Source: Bradyrhizobium sp. CIAT3101
Lineage (GTDB): Bacteria; Pseudomonadota; Alphaproteobacteria; Rhizobiales; Xanthobacteraceae
Direction of reading: 5' to 3'
Length of the DNA: 64,000 nt
Assembly (NCBI RefSeq): GCF_029714945.1
Contig: NZ_CP121634.1
Location: 372,001-436,000, forward strand
A model generated the notes under the pieces. That model did no database searches, had not been told where the DNA came from, and saw only the letters and a list, made by a program, of their open reading frames with translations. Within the stretch, counting starts at the first letter, position 1, and each line of letters starts with the position of its first letter. The position numbers were made by a program, and so were the translations under genes. Below, piece after piece: positions 28,045 through 37,023 of the stretch.

Positions 28045-29424
28045 ATGATGCTGTCACGACGGACGATCCTGCAGGGTGCAGGTGGCCTGGCTTTCGCGGT
28101 TGCGAACTTTCGCAGCGATGCGCTGGCGCAAACATCGTCCGCGGCCAAAGATCCCGGCAGCAACCCTGAGGTGCCGCCGATCCTGTTCGTTCACGGCAAT
28201 GGCGACTACGATGCGCTGTGGATGACGACGCTGTGGCGGATGGAATGCAACGGCATCGCGCGCGACCGGATGATGGCGATCAATTTCACCAATCCCACCG
28301 CGCGCGCCGACGATACGGTCGAGCAGGCCAACCGCTCCTCCACCGAGGATCAGCGCCGCGAGCTGGCGGCCGCCATCGCCGAGCTGAAGCGCCGCACCGG
28401 CGCGGCGCGTGTGGCGCTGGTCGGCAATTCGCGTGGCGGCAATTCCATCCGCAACGTCATCAAGAACGGCGGCGGTGGCGATGTCAGCCACGCAGTCCTG
28501 TGCGGCACGCCCAATCACGGCGTGTTTGCGCTCGATGATCTCCTCGGCAACGAGTTCAACGGACGCGGCCCCTTCCTGAGCGGCCTGAACGGCGGCGACA
28601 GCGAGGTGACGCCGGGCACGGCTTTCCTCACCCTGCGCAGCGACGGCATGGACAAATATGCGCAACCCGATGGCCGCTTCATGGGCAAGCCGGGCGTGCC
28701 GACCAATGTCACCGTCGAGGGACCGGAGCTGAAGGGCGCGACCAATCGCGTGCTCGGCACGATCGACCATCGCGAGACGGCGTATCACCCGCGCGCCTTC
28801 CGCGAGATCTACAAGTTCATCGCCGGCCGTGAGCCTGCACGCATCGCGATCACGCCGGAGCACGCCGTCCAGCTCAGCGGACTGGTCACGGGCGCGGTGG
28901 ACGGCGTGCCGACCAATCGCCCGGTCGCCGGGGCGGTGGTGGAGGTCAACTATGTCGACCGCGAGAGCGGCGAGCGCAGGGGCGTGGTGCATCGCTCGAC
29001 GACGGGCGCCAACGGCCGCTGGGGGGTGGCCTCGGTCGATTCCACGTCGCCGCTCGAAATCGTCCTGACGTCGCCGGACGCCCCGATCACGCACTTCTAC
29101 CGTTCGCCGTTCCCGCGCTCTTCCGACGTCGTGCATTTGCGCGCCGCGCGCCCGTTCCTTCCCGCGGACAAGGATGCCGGAGCGGTCGTGATCATGTCGC
29201 GCCCGCGCGGCTATTTCGGCCTGCCGCGCGATACCGTCCTGTTTGACGGCAAGGAGCCCGCCGACGTCCATCCGGGCGTGCCTACGGATGCGACAGCGAC
29301 CTTGCGCCTTCCGGCCAGCGATGGCCGGCGTAACATCGTGGCCCAGTTCAACGAAGAACGAATTGTGGCCCGCGCCTGGCCGGCCGCCGAGAACAGGATT
29401 GCGGTTGCCGAGATGACTTATTAG
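28045..29424 (+). CDS. Tat-exported alpha/beta hydrolase with C-terminal beta domain
   Basis: 459 residues. A twin-arginine signal (LSRRTILQGAGGLAFAV, about 3-30) precedes a lipase-like hydrolase domain (about 45-260) with FVHGNGDYDALW near the oxyanion site and the nucleophile elbow GNSRGG. The remaining 180 residues include an Ig/transthyretin-like segment (VAGAVVEVNYVDRESGERRG). The substrate is unknown; lipids or polyesters are possible. It starts a co-directional run with a P450 (34-base gap) and a cyclase (45-base gap). Confidence 0.78.
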   Translation: MMLSRRTILQGAGGLAFAVANFRSDALAQTSSAAKDPGSNPEVPPILFVHGNGDYDALWMTTLWRMECNGIARDRMMAINFTNPTARADDTVEQANRSSTEDQRRELAAAIAELKRRTGAARVALVGNSRGGNSIRNVIKNGGGGDVSHAVLCGTPNHGVFALDDLLGNEFNGRGPFLSGLNGGDSEVTPGTAFLTLRSDGMDKYAQPDGRFMGKPGVPTNVTVEGPELKGATNRVLGTIDHRETAYHPRAFREIYKFIAGREPARIAITPEHAVQLSGLVTGAVDGVPTNRPVAGAVVEVNYVDRESGERRGVVHRSTTGANGRWGVASVDSTSPLEIVLTSPDAPITHFYRSPFPRSSDVVHLRAARPFLPADKDAGAVVIMSRPRGYFGLPRDTVLFDGKEPADVHPGVPTDATATLRLPASDGRRNIVAQFNEERIVARAWPAAENRIAVAEMTY

Positions 29425-29458
29425 CTAATTGCCTGCGTCATATCTGCGGGAGAGAGCC

Positions 29459-30826
29459 ATGAACATCGCCAGCGTGCGTCGGCCCATCATCCCCCCGACA
29501 CCGCCGCGCGCGCCGGACAATCTGTCGTTCTTCGGCCGGCTGGCGGTGATCCGCCAGAACATGATCGCGACCTGGGGGCAGCGCGCCTATGAGGAAGAGA
29601 TCATCCAGGGCCGCTTCTTCCTGCACAAGAGCTTCATCCTGAACCAGCCGGATGCGATCCGGCACGTTCTGCTCAGCAATTATCAGAACTACACGCGAAC
29701 GCCGGCCGGCATCCGCATGCTGCGTCCGGTGCTCGGCGAGGGTCTCCTGCTCGCCGAAGGCCACGCCTGGACATTTCAACGGCGCACGCTGTCGCCGGCG
29801 TTCACGCCGCGCGCCACCGCCAATCTCGTCCCGCACATGACGGCGGTGCTCGACGAGACCATCGCGAAGCTGGATGTTCGTACCAATGAGCCGATTGATC
29901 TGCGCGAGGTCATGCAGCGCATGACGCTGGAGATCGCCGGACGCACGATGTTTTCGTTCGGCATGGACCGGCACGGTCCGACCTTGCGCAACTTCGTCAT
30001 GGAATATGCCGAGCGGCTCGGGCGGGCCTACTTCCTCGACATGGTGCTGCCGGTCTCCTGGCCGACGCCGATGGATCGGGCTCGCGCCCGTTTCCGCACG
30101 CGCTGGACCGAATTCGTCGCGATGCTGATCGCCGAGCGGCGCGCGGCAGGCAAGCAGGACGGCGCGCCGCCACGCGATCTGTTCGATCTCATGGACGAGG
30201 CGCGCGACCCTGAAACCGGCAAGGGCTTTTCCGATGCGCAGCTCGTCGACGAGGTCGCGACCATGATCCTGGCGGGTCATGAGACGACCGCGACCGCGCT
30301 GTTCTGGGCGCTCTATCTGCTGGCGCTCGATCCGGATACGCAGGAGGAGGTCGCCTCCGAGACCCGCGGCGAGCATCTCGACAGCATGGCTGATATCGAC
30401 CGGCAAAAATTCACCCGCGCCGTGGTCGACGAGACCATGCGGCTCTATCCGCCGGCGTTCCTTGTCGCCCGCGCTGCGCGCGACAAGGACGTTGTGGCCG
30501 GTGCCAAGGTCAGCAAGGGCGACATCATCATGATCGCGCCATGGCTGCTGCACCGGCACGAGAAGCTGTGGGATCAGCCGAACGCGTTCATTCCAAAACG
30601 GTTCATGACGAAAGAGGCGCCCGATCGCTTCGCCTATCTGCCGTTCGGCGCGGGTCCGCGCGTCTGCATGGGCGCGCCCTTCGCGCAAGCCGAGTCCGTG
30701 CTGGCGCTGGCCCGGCTGATCGGCGCGTTCCGCGTCGAACTGGCGGACGCGACACCGGTCATTCCGTGTGGCGTCGTGACGACCCAGCCTGACCATTCAC
30801 CCCTGTTCCGCATCACGCGCCGGTGA
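29459..30826 (+). CDS. cytochrome P450
   Basis: 455 residues, soluble. The I-helix oxygen-binding motif AGHETT, the K-helix ExxR in DETMR and the heme loop FGAGPRVCMGAPFA with its cysteine ligand are all intact. It is of the bacterial class that takes electrons from a ferredoxin, but no redox partner gene is nearby. Substrate unknown; the N-terminal half resembles fatty-acid or alkane-type P450s only loosely. The ATG at 29459 follows GGGAGAGAG. It is in a likely operon with the Tat hydrolase and the DUF5939 cyclase. Confidence 0.93.
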   Translation: MNIASVRRPIIPPTPPRAPDNLSFFGRLAVIRQNMIATWGQRAYEEEIIQGRFFLHKSFILNQPDAIRHVLLSNYQNYTRTPAGIRMLRPVLGEGLLLAEGHAWTFQRRTLSPAFTPRATANLVPHMTAVLDETIAKLDVRTNEPIDLREVMQRMTLEIAGRTMFSFGMDRHGPTLRNFVMEYAERLGRAYFLDMVLPVSWPTPMDRARARFRTRWTEFVAMLIAERRAAGKQDGAPPRDLFDLMDEARDPETGKGFSDAQLVDEVATMILAGHETTATALFWALYLLALDPDTQEEVASETRGEHLDSMADIDRQKFTRAVVDETMRLYPPAFLVARAARDKDVVAGAKVSKGDIIMIAPWLLHRHEKLWDQPNAFIPKRFMTKEAPDRFAYLPFGAGPRVCMGAPFAQAESVLALARLIGAFRVELADATPVIPCGVVTTQPDHSPLFRITRR

Positions 30827-30871
30827 CAGGTTCTGGCCCTCGGCGTGATCCACCCCAAATAGAGTTGCGTC

Positions 30872-32281
30872 ATGAGCGACATCCAGGCCCAGCTATCCGT
30901 TCTGAAGCAGACCGCCGACGCAAAGGTGGTCGATGCGATTGCGCGCCTCATCAAGGATGGTGAGGATCACGAGCTCAACCGCGTCAATGTGCTCGACTTC
31001 GCCACGCAGCACGGCGTCGATGAAGAGCACGCGATCTCCACCTTCCTGCATTCGGCGCGGCTCGGGTTGTTCGATCTCGGCTGGAACGTGCTGTGCCCCG
31101 GCTGCGGCGGCGTGCTTGGCGCCCATACGACGCTGAAGGCGCTCAAGCCGGACGATTATCACTGCGCGCTCTGCGCCTGCGGCTACAAGGCCTCGGTCGA
31201 CGATCAGGTCGAAGTCTCCTTCACCGTGAATCCGCGCGTCCGGCGGATCGCCGCGCACGATCCCGATACGCTTCCGGTGTGGGAGTATTTCAAGCAGGTG
31301 TTCTGGAGCTCCGGTGTCGACTTCAACAAGGAATCGTTTGCGACACTGGCCAACGAGGTGACGCTGGATACGATGGAGTTACCGGCCGGGGAGAAGGCGA
31401 CGATGTCGCTGCAACTCCCGAACGACTTCATCATCATCTTCGAGCCGGTGACCCACGCCGCCCAGTTCATCGACGTCCAGGGCGAGCCGACCAAGGACCG
31501 CCAGCAGCTCTCGATCATGTACAACAAGGTGCAGGCGCCGACGGGAACCACGACGATGCGGCCGGGGCCGCTGCGGCTGTCGCTGGAGAACCAGGCCGGC
31601 GTGCGCGTGCTGCCGTCGGTGTTCATCGCGGCCGAGGCGCTCCATCATCTGATCGGGCAGCGCAAGCCGTTCCTCACCGCCAAGCGCATGCTGTCGAACC
31701 AGACGTTTCGCGATGTCTTCAAGGCTGACAATCTCAGTCTCGACCAGCGGCTCCAGATCACCTCGCTGACCTTCCTGTTCACCGACCTGAAGGGCTCGAC
31801 CGCGCTCTACGAACGCGTCGGCGATCTCGCCGCCTTCGATCTCGTGCGTGCGCATTTCCACGCGCTGCTCGAGATCATCTCGTCCGAGAAGGGTGCGGTG
31901 GTGAAGACGATCGGCGATGCCGTGATGGCCACCTTCGTCCGTCCCGAGCATGCCATCGTCGCGGGCCTGCGGATGCGGGCGGCGATGGATGAGCTCAACA
32001 AGCAGCGCGGCACCGATGATCTCATCGTCAAGATCGGCATCCATGAAGGCCCGTGCCTCGCGGTGATGCTCAACGAGCGGCAGGATTATTTCGGCCAGAC
32101 CGTCAACATCGCCGCGCGTGTGCAGAGCCTGTCGACCGCGCAGGAGATCCATATCACCGGCCCGGTGCTGGATGCGCCGGCGGTCGCCGAGGTTCTGCAG
32201 CAGCGCGCCATCAAGCCGATCCAGAAGCAGGCGGCGCTGCGCGGCATCGCCGACAAGATGGTGGTGTACGAGATACCGTAG
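30872..32281 (+). CDS. class III adenylate/guanylate cyclase with DUF5939
   Basis: 469 residues. The N-terminal region (about 1-290) is a DUF5939-like domain with a zinc-binding pair of knuckles (CPGCGG and CALCACG at about 77 and 99). The catalytic domain (about 300-465) has both metal aspartates (LFTDLKGST, TIGDAVMATF), the adenine-selecting lysine in VVKTIGD and aspartate in RQDYFGQTVN. It probably makes cAMP in response to an intracellular signal. It follows the P450 gene by 45 bases. Confidence 0.9.
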   Translation: MSDIQAQLSVLKQTADAKVVDAIARLIKDGEDHELNRVNVLDFATQHGVDEEHAISTFLHSARLGLFDLGWNVLCPGCGGVLGAHTTLKALKPDDYHCALCACGYKASVDDQVEVSFTVNPRVRRIAAHDPDTLPVWEYFKQVFWSSGVDFNKESFATLANEVTLDTMELPAGEKATMSLQLPNDFIIIFEPVTHAAQFIDVQGEPTKDRQQLSIMYNKVQAPTGTTTMRPGPLRLSLENQAGVRVLPSVFIAAEALHHLIGQRKPFLTAKRMLSNQTFRDVFKADNLSLDQRLQITSLTFLFTDLKGSTALYERVGDLAAFDLVRAHFHALLEIISSEKGAVVKTIGDAVMATFVRPEHAIVAGLRMRAAMDELNKQRGTDDLIVKIGIHEGPCLAVMLNERQDYFGQTVNIAARVQSLSTAQEIHITGPVLDAPAVAEVLQQRAIKPIQKQAALRGIADKMVVYEIP

Positions 32282-32284
32282 TTG

Positions 32285-32400
32285 GTCGTCCCGGCGAAGG
32301 CCGGGACCCATACCGCGTGATTTCTGAAATGGGCAGGATGGTCGTTGCCAGAGCCTTCGCCACACGGTGGCCTGTGGTTATGGATCCCGGCCTTCGCCGG
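32285..32400. repeat. intergenic palindromic element, GTCCCGG family copy 3
   Basis: The left arm (32285-32312) is the same 28-base sequence as in copies 1 and 4; the right arm (32379-32400) is tatggatcccggccttcgcc. Its interior (agccttcgccacacggtgg, then cctgtggt) is the reverse complement of the interior of the copy at 42565, so the two are the same element in opposite orientation. Confidence 0.85.
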
Positions 32401-32526
32401 AATACCGTCATCCAGATTGCCGAAACGTAATCAGCGCGCGGCACTGACGCACGTTGCGCCGGTTGGGTTTCCGCTCATATAAGGCTGGTAGCGGCCTCGC
32501 CGCGCCATCGATTTCGGTAGGATCTT

Positions 32527-33015
32527 ATGCTCGACGGCCTGCGCCAGTTCATCGCCGACATTGTTGCACCTCACGCCCAGGACCGCGCCTTCGGCGACAG
32601 CGATTATCGGCTGGCGGCCACCGCGCTGCTGGTCCACGTGGTTTCGCTTGACGGCCAGCCGACGCAGGCCGAGCAGAGCAAGCTGCACAATCTGATCGAA
32701 AGCCATTTCAAGCTCGATCGGGGCACGGCTGACCGGCTGATTGCGGATGCGACCCAGGTCGAGGGCGAGGCTGTCGATCTCTATCACTTTACCAGCGTGA
32801 TCATGCGCTCGCTCGACGAAGAGGGCCGCAAGCGCATCGTCCAGATGATGTGGGAGCTGGTCTATGCCGACGGCCAGGTCACCGAGTTCGAGGACAACGT
32901 CGTCTGGCGTGCCTCCGACCTGCTCGGGATCTCCCAGCGCGACCGGATCGATCTGAAGCATGCCGTCGCGGAGCGCGCCGGCGGTCAGGTCAAGGACAAC
33001 GCCGTCGGCGGCTGA
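32527..33015 (+). CDS. TerB family (tellurite-resistance-like) protein
   Basis: 162 residues, all-helical TerB fold. It shows paired metal-binding-type segments AATALLVHVVSLDGQPTQAE and MMWELVYADGQVTEFED, the internal duplication characteristic of TerB/DjlA-N domains. It is cytosolic; its role is probably stress- or membrane-linked rather than actual tellurite resistance. No other ter genes are nearby. Confidence 0.9.
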   Translation: MLDGLRQFIADIVAPHAQDRAFGDSDYRLAATALLVHVVSLDGQPTQAEQSKLHNLIESHFKLDRGTADRLIADATQVEGEAVDLYHFTSVIMRSLDEEGRKRIVQMMWELVYADGQVTEFEDNVVWRASDLLGISQRDRIDLKHAVAERAGGQVKDNAVGG

Positions 33016-33244
33016 ACGATCGCCAGCGCGGCATGATTCCTGGTTGTATGGACCACATGACGAAACTTTAATGTGACCACCGGACCTCCCGGTTCCGGAA
33101 TCCCCTGTAAATCCGCCGTTTTTGCCGCTCCCTGTTGCCCGCTCAGGCCGCCATGCCGCCGGCGCCGCTTGCCTGTCGCGTGTGGCCTATGCTCCAGTTC
33201 CGCCATTACGGGGCCAAAAAACTTCAATTCAAGAGACTGCGATC

Positions 33245-34024
33245 GTGACTGAGCGGGTAACGTTGATCACCGGTGCCTCGGCAGGCATCGGCACGGAGCT
33301 GGCGCGTGTATTTGCCGCGAACGGACACCGGCTCGCGCTGACGGCGCGACGTGCCGACCGGCTTGAGGCGCTCGCAAACGAGCTCACCTCCAAGTGCGGC
33401 AAGAAGCCGATCGTGATCGCCTGCGATCTGCAGCAGGCCGATGCCGGCGAAAGGATCGCCGCCGCACTCGCTGCCGAAGAGGTCGAGCTCGACAATCTCG
33501 TCAACAATGCCGGATTCGGCGTGTTCGGTGACGCCATCGAGCGCGACCGCGACGAGCAGGTCGGCATCGTCGACGTCAACGTCCGCGCGTTGACCGACCT
33601 GTCGCTGCGCTTTGCCGACCAGCTCATCAGGAACAAGGGCGGCCTGCTCAATGTCGGCTCCGTCGCGGGCTTCCTGCCGGGACCCGGCATGGCGGTCTAT
33701 TACGCGTCCAAGGCCTATGTGATTTCGCTCACCGAGGCCTTGCGGGCGGAGCTCGCGCCGCGCGGCGTTCGCGTCACCGTGCTGTGCCCGGGACCGGTGC
33801 AGACCGAATTCCAGGGGCGCGCCGGCGTTGGCGCCGGCCACGATACGGCGATTCTCAATGTCCCGGCCGCCGATGTCGCACAGCAGGCCTATCGTGGCCT
33901 GATGGCGAACAAACGGGCAGTGCTGCCCGGTCTCGGTATCAAGATCGTACCGTTCGCGCTGCGCTTCTTCCCGCGCGGCTTCATCCTGTCCGCCACCAGC
34001 CGGTTTCAGCGGCAGAGGCATTAG
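33245..34024 (+). CDS. SDR family oxidoreductase
   Basis: 259 residues. A classical short-chain dehydrogenase with cofactor motif TGASAGIGTELA, NNAGFGVFG, a serine in VGSVAG and the catalytic YYASKAY. An arginine-rich LTARRADRLE after beta-2 suggests NADPH. The C-terminus (LRFFPRGFIL) is hydrophobic, as in the membrane-associated YqjQ/DltE-like subgroup. GTG at 33245 (MTERVTLITGAS) is the natural start; the upstream frame lacks homology. Confidence 0.88.
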   Translation: MTERVTLITGASAGIGTELARVFAANGHRLALTARRADRLEALANELTSKCGKKPIVIACDLQQADAGERIAAALAAEEVELDNLVNNAGFGVFGDAIERDRDEQVGIVDVNVRALTDLSLRFADQLIRNKGGLLNVGSVAGFLPGPGMAVYYASKAYVISLTEALRAELAPRGVRVTVLCPGPVQTEFQGRAGVGAGHDTAILNVPAADVAQQAYRGLMANKRAVLPGLGIKIVPFALRFFPRGFILSATSRFQRQRH

Positions 34025-34207
34025 ATTCTTGCTTTGACGCGTTTTCTTCACGCGAGCCGGTGCCCACTTCGCTCGAAAACGCTCTGCAAAGCCCCCGTAG
34101 TGGCCCGGAGCTTGCTTCAATATCGGTGCGCGTGTGCGCAAACTCACACGATGTTAACCGTCGCTTAGCTATGCTGGCGGCTTGAACCGATAGCACTCGC
34201 AGAGGCC

Positions 34208-35002
34208 ATGTCGTTTCGGACGGACAGGTTTGGTGGCGCAGAGGTGGTGCCCTTCCCCGGAAGGACGCCGAGCGCGGCCGCCTCCGAACCCCTCCTGCCG
34301 GTTCTGATCGTCCTGCACCAGGAATCCTCGACACCCGGCCGCGTCGGCAATGCGCTGCGCGCGCTCGGCCACCGCCTCGATATTCGCAGGCCACGCTTCG
34401 GCGATCCCCTGCCCGACACGCTCGACCGGCATGCCGGCGCGGTGGTCTTCGGCGGCCCGATGAGCGCCAATGATCCCGACGACTACGTTCGCCGCGAGAT
34501 CGACTGGATCGAAATTCCACTTCGCGAGCAGCGGCCGTTCCTCGGCATCTGCCTGGGCGCGCAGATGCTGGCGATGCAGCTCGGCGCACGCGTCGCGCCG
34601 CATGCGCAGGCGCTGACCCAGATCGGCTACTATCCGATCCGCCCGACTGCGGCCGGCCGCGCGCTCTGCCCGGACTGGCCGGCGCAGGTGTATCACTGGC
34701 ATCGCGAAGGATTTCAGTTGCCGCGCGGTGCCGAATTGCTGGCGGAAGGCGATGATTTCCCGATCCAGGCGTTCCGCACCGGCAACGCCTTCGGCGTGCA
34801 GTTTCATCCCGACGTGACCTACGCGATGATGCATTGCTGGACCACGCGCGGCTATGACGGTCTCAGCGCGCCCGGCGCGCGCGAACGGCATCATCATTTT
34901 GCAGATCGCGCAGTCCATGACGCCGCGGAACGCGCCTGGCTCGACCACTTCATCCGCGGCTGGCTGACGCGCCGCCCGGTGCTGGCGCAAGCCGCCGAGT
35001 AG
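34208..35002 (+). CDS. class I glutamine amidotransferase-like protein
   Basis: 264 residues. A GATase1 fold with the nucleophile elbow GICLGAQ (cysteine at about 119) and the histidine in VQFHPD. The residue following His-Pro is Asp where the family normally has Glu, a conservative change in the third member of the triad. It resembles stand-alone GMP-synthase-like amidotransferases such as gamma-glutamyl or GuaA-homologous hydrolases of unknown substrate. Upstream is the SDR gene (183-base gap). Confidence 0.83.
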   Translation: MSFRTDRFGGAEVVPFPGRTPSAAASEPLLPVLIVLHQESSTPGRVGNALRALGHRLDIRRPRFGDPLPDTLDRHAGAVVFGGPMSANDPDDYVRREIDWIEIPLREQRPFLGICLGAQMLAMQLGARVAPHAQALTQIGYYPIRPTAAGRALCPDWPAQVYHWHREGFQLPRGAELLAEGDDFPIQAFRTGNAFGVQFHPDVTYAMMHCWTTRGYDGLSAPGARERHHHFADRAVHDAAERAWLDHFIRGWLTRRPVLAQAAE

Positions 35003-35126
35003 ATCGCGCTATTGCGCAGGTCCTTGGCATAAGTCCTTGGCGCAAGTCCTTGCCTCATCCCTGGATATGCTAGGCTCGCAGCCAACGAGCACGCGCGAAC
35101 GCGTGCCGAGACAAAGGGAGAGCGCG

Positions 35127-35939
35127 ATGGCCTATGAGCATATTCTCTACGAGGTGAGCGACCGGATCGCGACCATCACACTCAATCGCCCCGACCGGAT
35201 GAATGCGTGGACGCCGGTGATGGAGCGCGACGTGCGCCACGCGATGGAAACCGCAAGCGCCGATGACAATGTCCGCGTCATCGTGCTGACAGGGGCGGGC
35301 CGCGCCTTCTGCGCCGGCGCCGACATGGATGCGCTGAAAGGGCTCGATCCCAACGACGTCAGGCGCGCCTCGAACCTGCCGCCGTTCGACATGAACCGTC
35401 GGCCGGATTGGCAAACGCGCTATGGCTTCTATCCGTCGATCGGCAAGCCGGTCATTGCGATGCTCAACGGCGCGACCGCCGGCATCGGGCTTGTCCACGC
35501 ACTCTATTGCGATCTGCGCTTTGCCGCCGACAACACCGTGTTTACGACGGCCTTCGCGCGGCGCGGCCTGATTGCCGAGCACGGCATCAGCTGGATGCTG
35601 CCGCGCATCGTCGGTCACGCCAATGCGATGGATCTGCTGCTCTCGGCGCGCCGTGTTCCGAGCGAAGAGGCACTTCGAATCGGGTTGGTCAACCGGCTCT
35701 GCTCGCCCGAAAAGCTGCGCGAGGAGACTTACGCCTATGCCCGCGACCTCGCCGACATGGTTTCGCCGAGCGCGATGGCCGTGATCAAGCGCCAACTCTA
35801 CGAGGTACCGTTCCAGACCCTGGCCGAGGCAACCATCGAGGCCAACCGGGAGATGATGGTGGCGCTGAACGGGAGCGATTTCCGCGAGGGCGTCGCGAGC
35901 TTCATGGAGAAGCGGCCGCCGAGGTTTACGGGGAAGTAG
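35127..35939 (+). CDS. enoyl-CoA hydratase/isomerase family protein
   Basis: 270 residues. A crotonase fold with the oxyanion-hole loops AFCAGADMDALKG and NGATAGIGLVHAL and a glutamate in RGLIAEHGISW at the usual catalytic position. It probably acts in fatty-acid or CoA-ester degradation; specificity cannot be told. The ATG at 35127 follows AAAGGGAGA, so the frame extension to 35037 is not used. Confidence 0.9.
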   Translation: MAYEHILYEVSDRIATITLNRPDRMNAWTPVMERDVRHAMETASADDNVRVIVLTGAGRAFCAGADMDALKGLDPNDVRRASNLPPFDMNRRPDWQTRYGFYPSIGKPVIAMLNGATAGIGLVHALYCDLRFAADNTVFTTAFARRGLIAEHGISWMLPRIVGHANAMDLLLSARRVPSEEALRIGLVNRLCSPEKLREETYAYARDLADMVSPSAMAVIKRQLYEVPFQTLAEATIEANREMMVALNGSDFREGVASFMEKRPPRFTGK

Positions 35940-35992
35940 GGGGAGAGGAGCTGTCGATAGAGCCCGCCTTCGCCCTGCGGGCTTCGGCGCGG

Positions 35993-36065
35993 CAGCCTTC
36001 GCTCACTTCGCTACGAAGCAGCCAAGCTGGCTTGCCGAGCCGTAGCTCGCGAAGCGAGCTAAGGC

Positions 36066-36067
<2 letters not shown>
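35993..36067. repeat. imperfect palindrome abutting tRNA-Ala
   Basis: The left end cagccttcgctcacttcgct is mirrored by gtagctcgcgaagcgagct and aaggctg at the right end. The inner AGCCAAGC and GGCTTG arms pair. Just to its left, agcccgccttcgccctgcgg forms another small hairpin. The element ends on the encoded CCA of tRNA-Ala. Confidence 0.65.
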
Positions 36068-36141
<74 letters not shown>

Positions 36142-36350
36142 TTTGCTGGCCGCTCTGGTAAACGCGGCCGACAACCGGGCGCCATTTAAGTCCCCGCCAA
36201 GGTCAAGTCAAGGACGGGTGTAACCCGGTTTTAGCCATCCGGGCACCGACTTCCCTTGTTTGGGCCGGGGGGAACCGATATCTAGCCAAGACAACCTAAA
36301 CACCACCCCAAACGCCGACCAACGACACAGGCCCAGAGAGTGTTTCGCTG

Positions 36351-36641
36351 ATGCGCCCGATAGTCTTCATTCTGATCCAGATCATCAATCTCTACATCTA
36401 CCTGCTGATCGCATCGGCAATCCTGTCCTGGTTGATCGCGTTCAACGTCGTCAACACGCGCAACCAGTTCGTCGGTGCCGTGTGGGAGTTTCTCTATCGG
36501 ATTACCGAGCCGGTCTTGGGTCCGATTCGGCGCAGGCTGCCCGCGATGGGCGGGCTCGATCTGTCTCCGATCGTCGCCTTCTTCGTGCTCTGGCTGATCC
36601 AGCTCTATCTTGCCGAGTACGTCTATCCGAACGTGCCGTAG
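36351..36641 (+). CDS. YggT family membrane protein
   Basis: 96 residues and two membrane helices (about 5-28 and 70-90). The central RITEPVLGPIRRRLPAMGGLDLSPIVAF is the YggT signature (residues about 50-78). The family is linked to osmotic tolerance in E. coli and to membrane or thylakoid organisation in plastids. It is followed 12 bases later by the DUF167 gene, the usual yggT-yggU pairing. Confidence 0.93.
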   Translation: MRPIVFILIQIINLYIYLLIASAILSWLIAFNVVNTRNQFVGAVWEFLYRITEPVLGPIRRRLPAMGGLDLSPIVAFFVLWLIQLYLAEYVYPNVP

Positions 36642-36653
36642 CCCGGCGGAACC

Positions 36654-37022
36654 GTGGCGGAGCCTCGATGGTCCCTTGATGGTTCCTTGATGGTTCCTTG
36701 GCGTGCCTCCACCACGGGCGTCAGCATCGCATTGCGCGTGACGCCGCGTGGCGGGCGTGACGGCATCGAAGGGATCGAGCAGCTCTCCGACGGCCGCAGC
36801 GTGTTAAAGGTGCGGGTGCGGGCCATCGCCGATGGCGGCGAGGCCAATCGCGCGGTTCTGGCGCTGCTGGCGAAGTCGCTCGGCGTGCCCAAGGCCAGCG
36901 TCAGTCTCTTGTCGGGGGCGACGTCGCGGCTGAAGCAAATCGCGGTCGCGGGTGATCCCGCACGGCTTACCGAGGCGTTGCACGAGCTCGCTTCCGTCAA
37001 ATCGACAGACCAAGGGAACTGA
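36654..37022 (+). CDS. DUF167 (YggU family) protein
   Basis: 122 residues from GTG at 36654, or 110 from ATG at 36690. The DUF167 domain has [32 protein letters not shown] and [18 protein letters not shown]. Function unknown. The first 15 codons contain three tandem 11-bp units (GATGGTTCCTT, 36667-36699); each unit carries an ATG in a different frame, and only the third is in frame. It lies between YggT and folD and ends one base before folD's ATG. Confidence 0.88.
   Translation: MAEPRWSLDGSLMVPWRASTTGVSIALRVTPRGGRDGIEGIEQLSDGRSVLKVRVRAIADGGEANRAVLALLAKSLGVPKASVSLLSGATSRLKQIAVAGDPARLTEALHELASVKSTDQGN
36667..36699 (+). repeat. three tandem 11-bp repeats at the DUF167 start
   Basis: GATGGTCCCTT (36667-36677) followed by two exact GATGGTTCCTT units (36678-36688, 36689-36699). 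The unit length is not a multiple of three, so gain or loss of a unit would shift the frame if translation starts at GTG 36654, but not if it starts at the ATG in the last unit. Confidence 0.9.
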
Positions 37023-37023
37023 C

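Noticed and set aside
32527..33015. Tellurite-resistance operon
   Set aside because: Only a single TerB-like gene; no terA, terC, terD or terE near.
33097..33120. GGAAT-N15-CGTT before the SDR gene as an EcfG promoter
   Set aside because: Wrong last -35 base and spacing one base too short.
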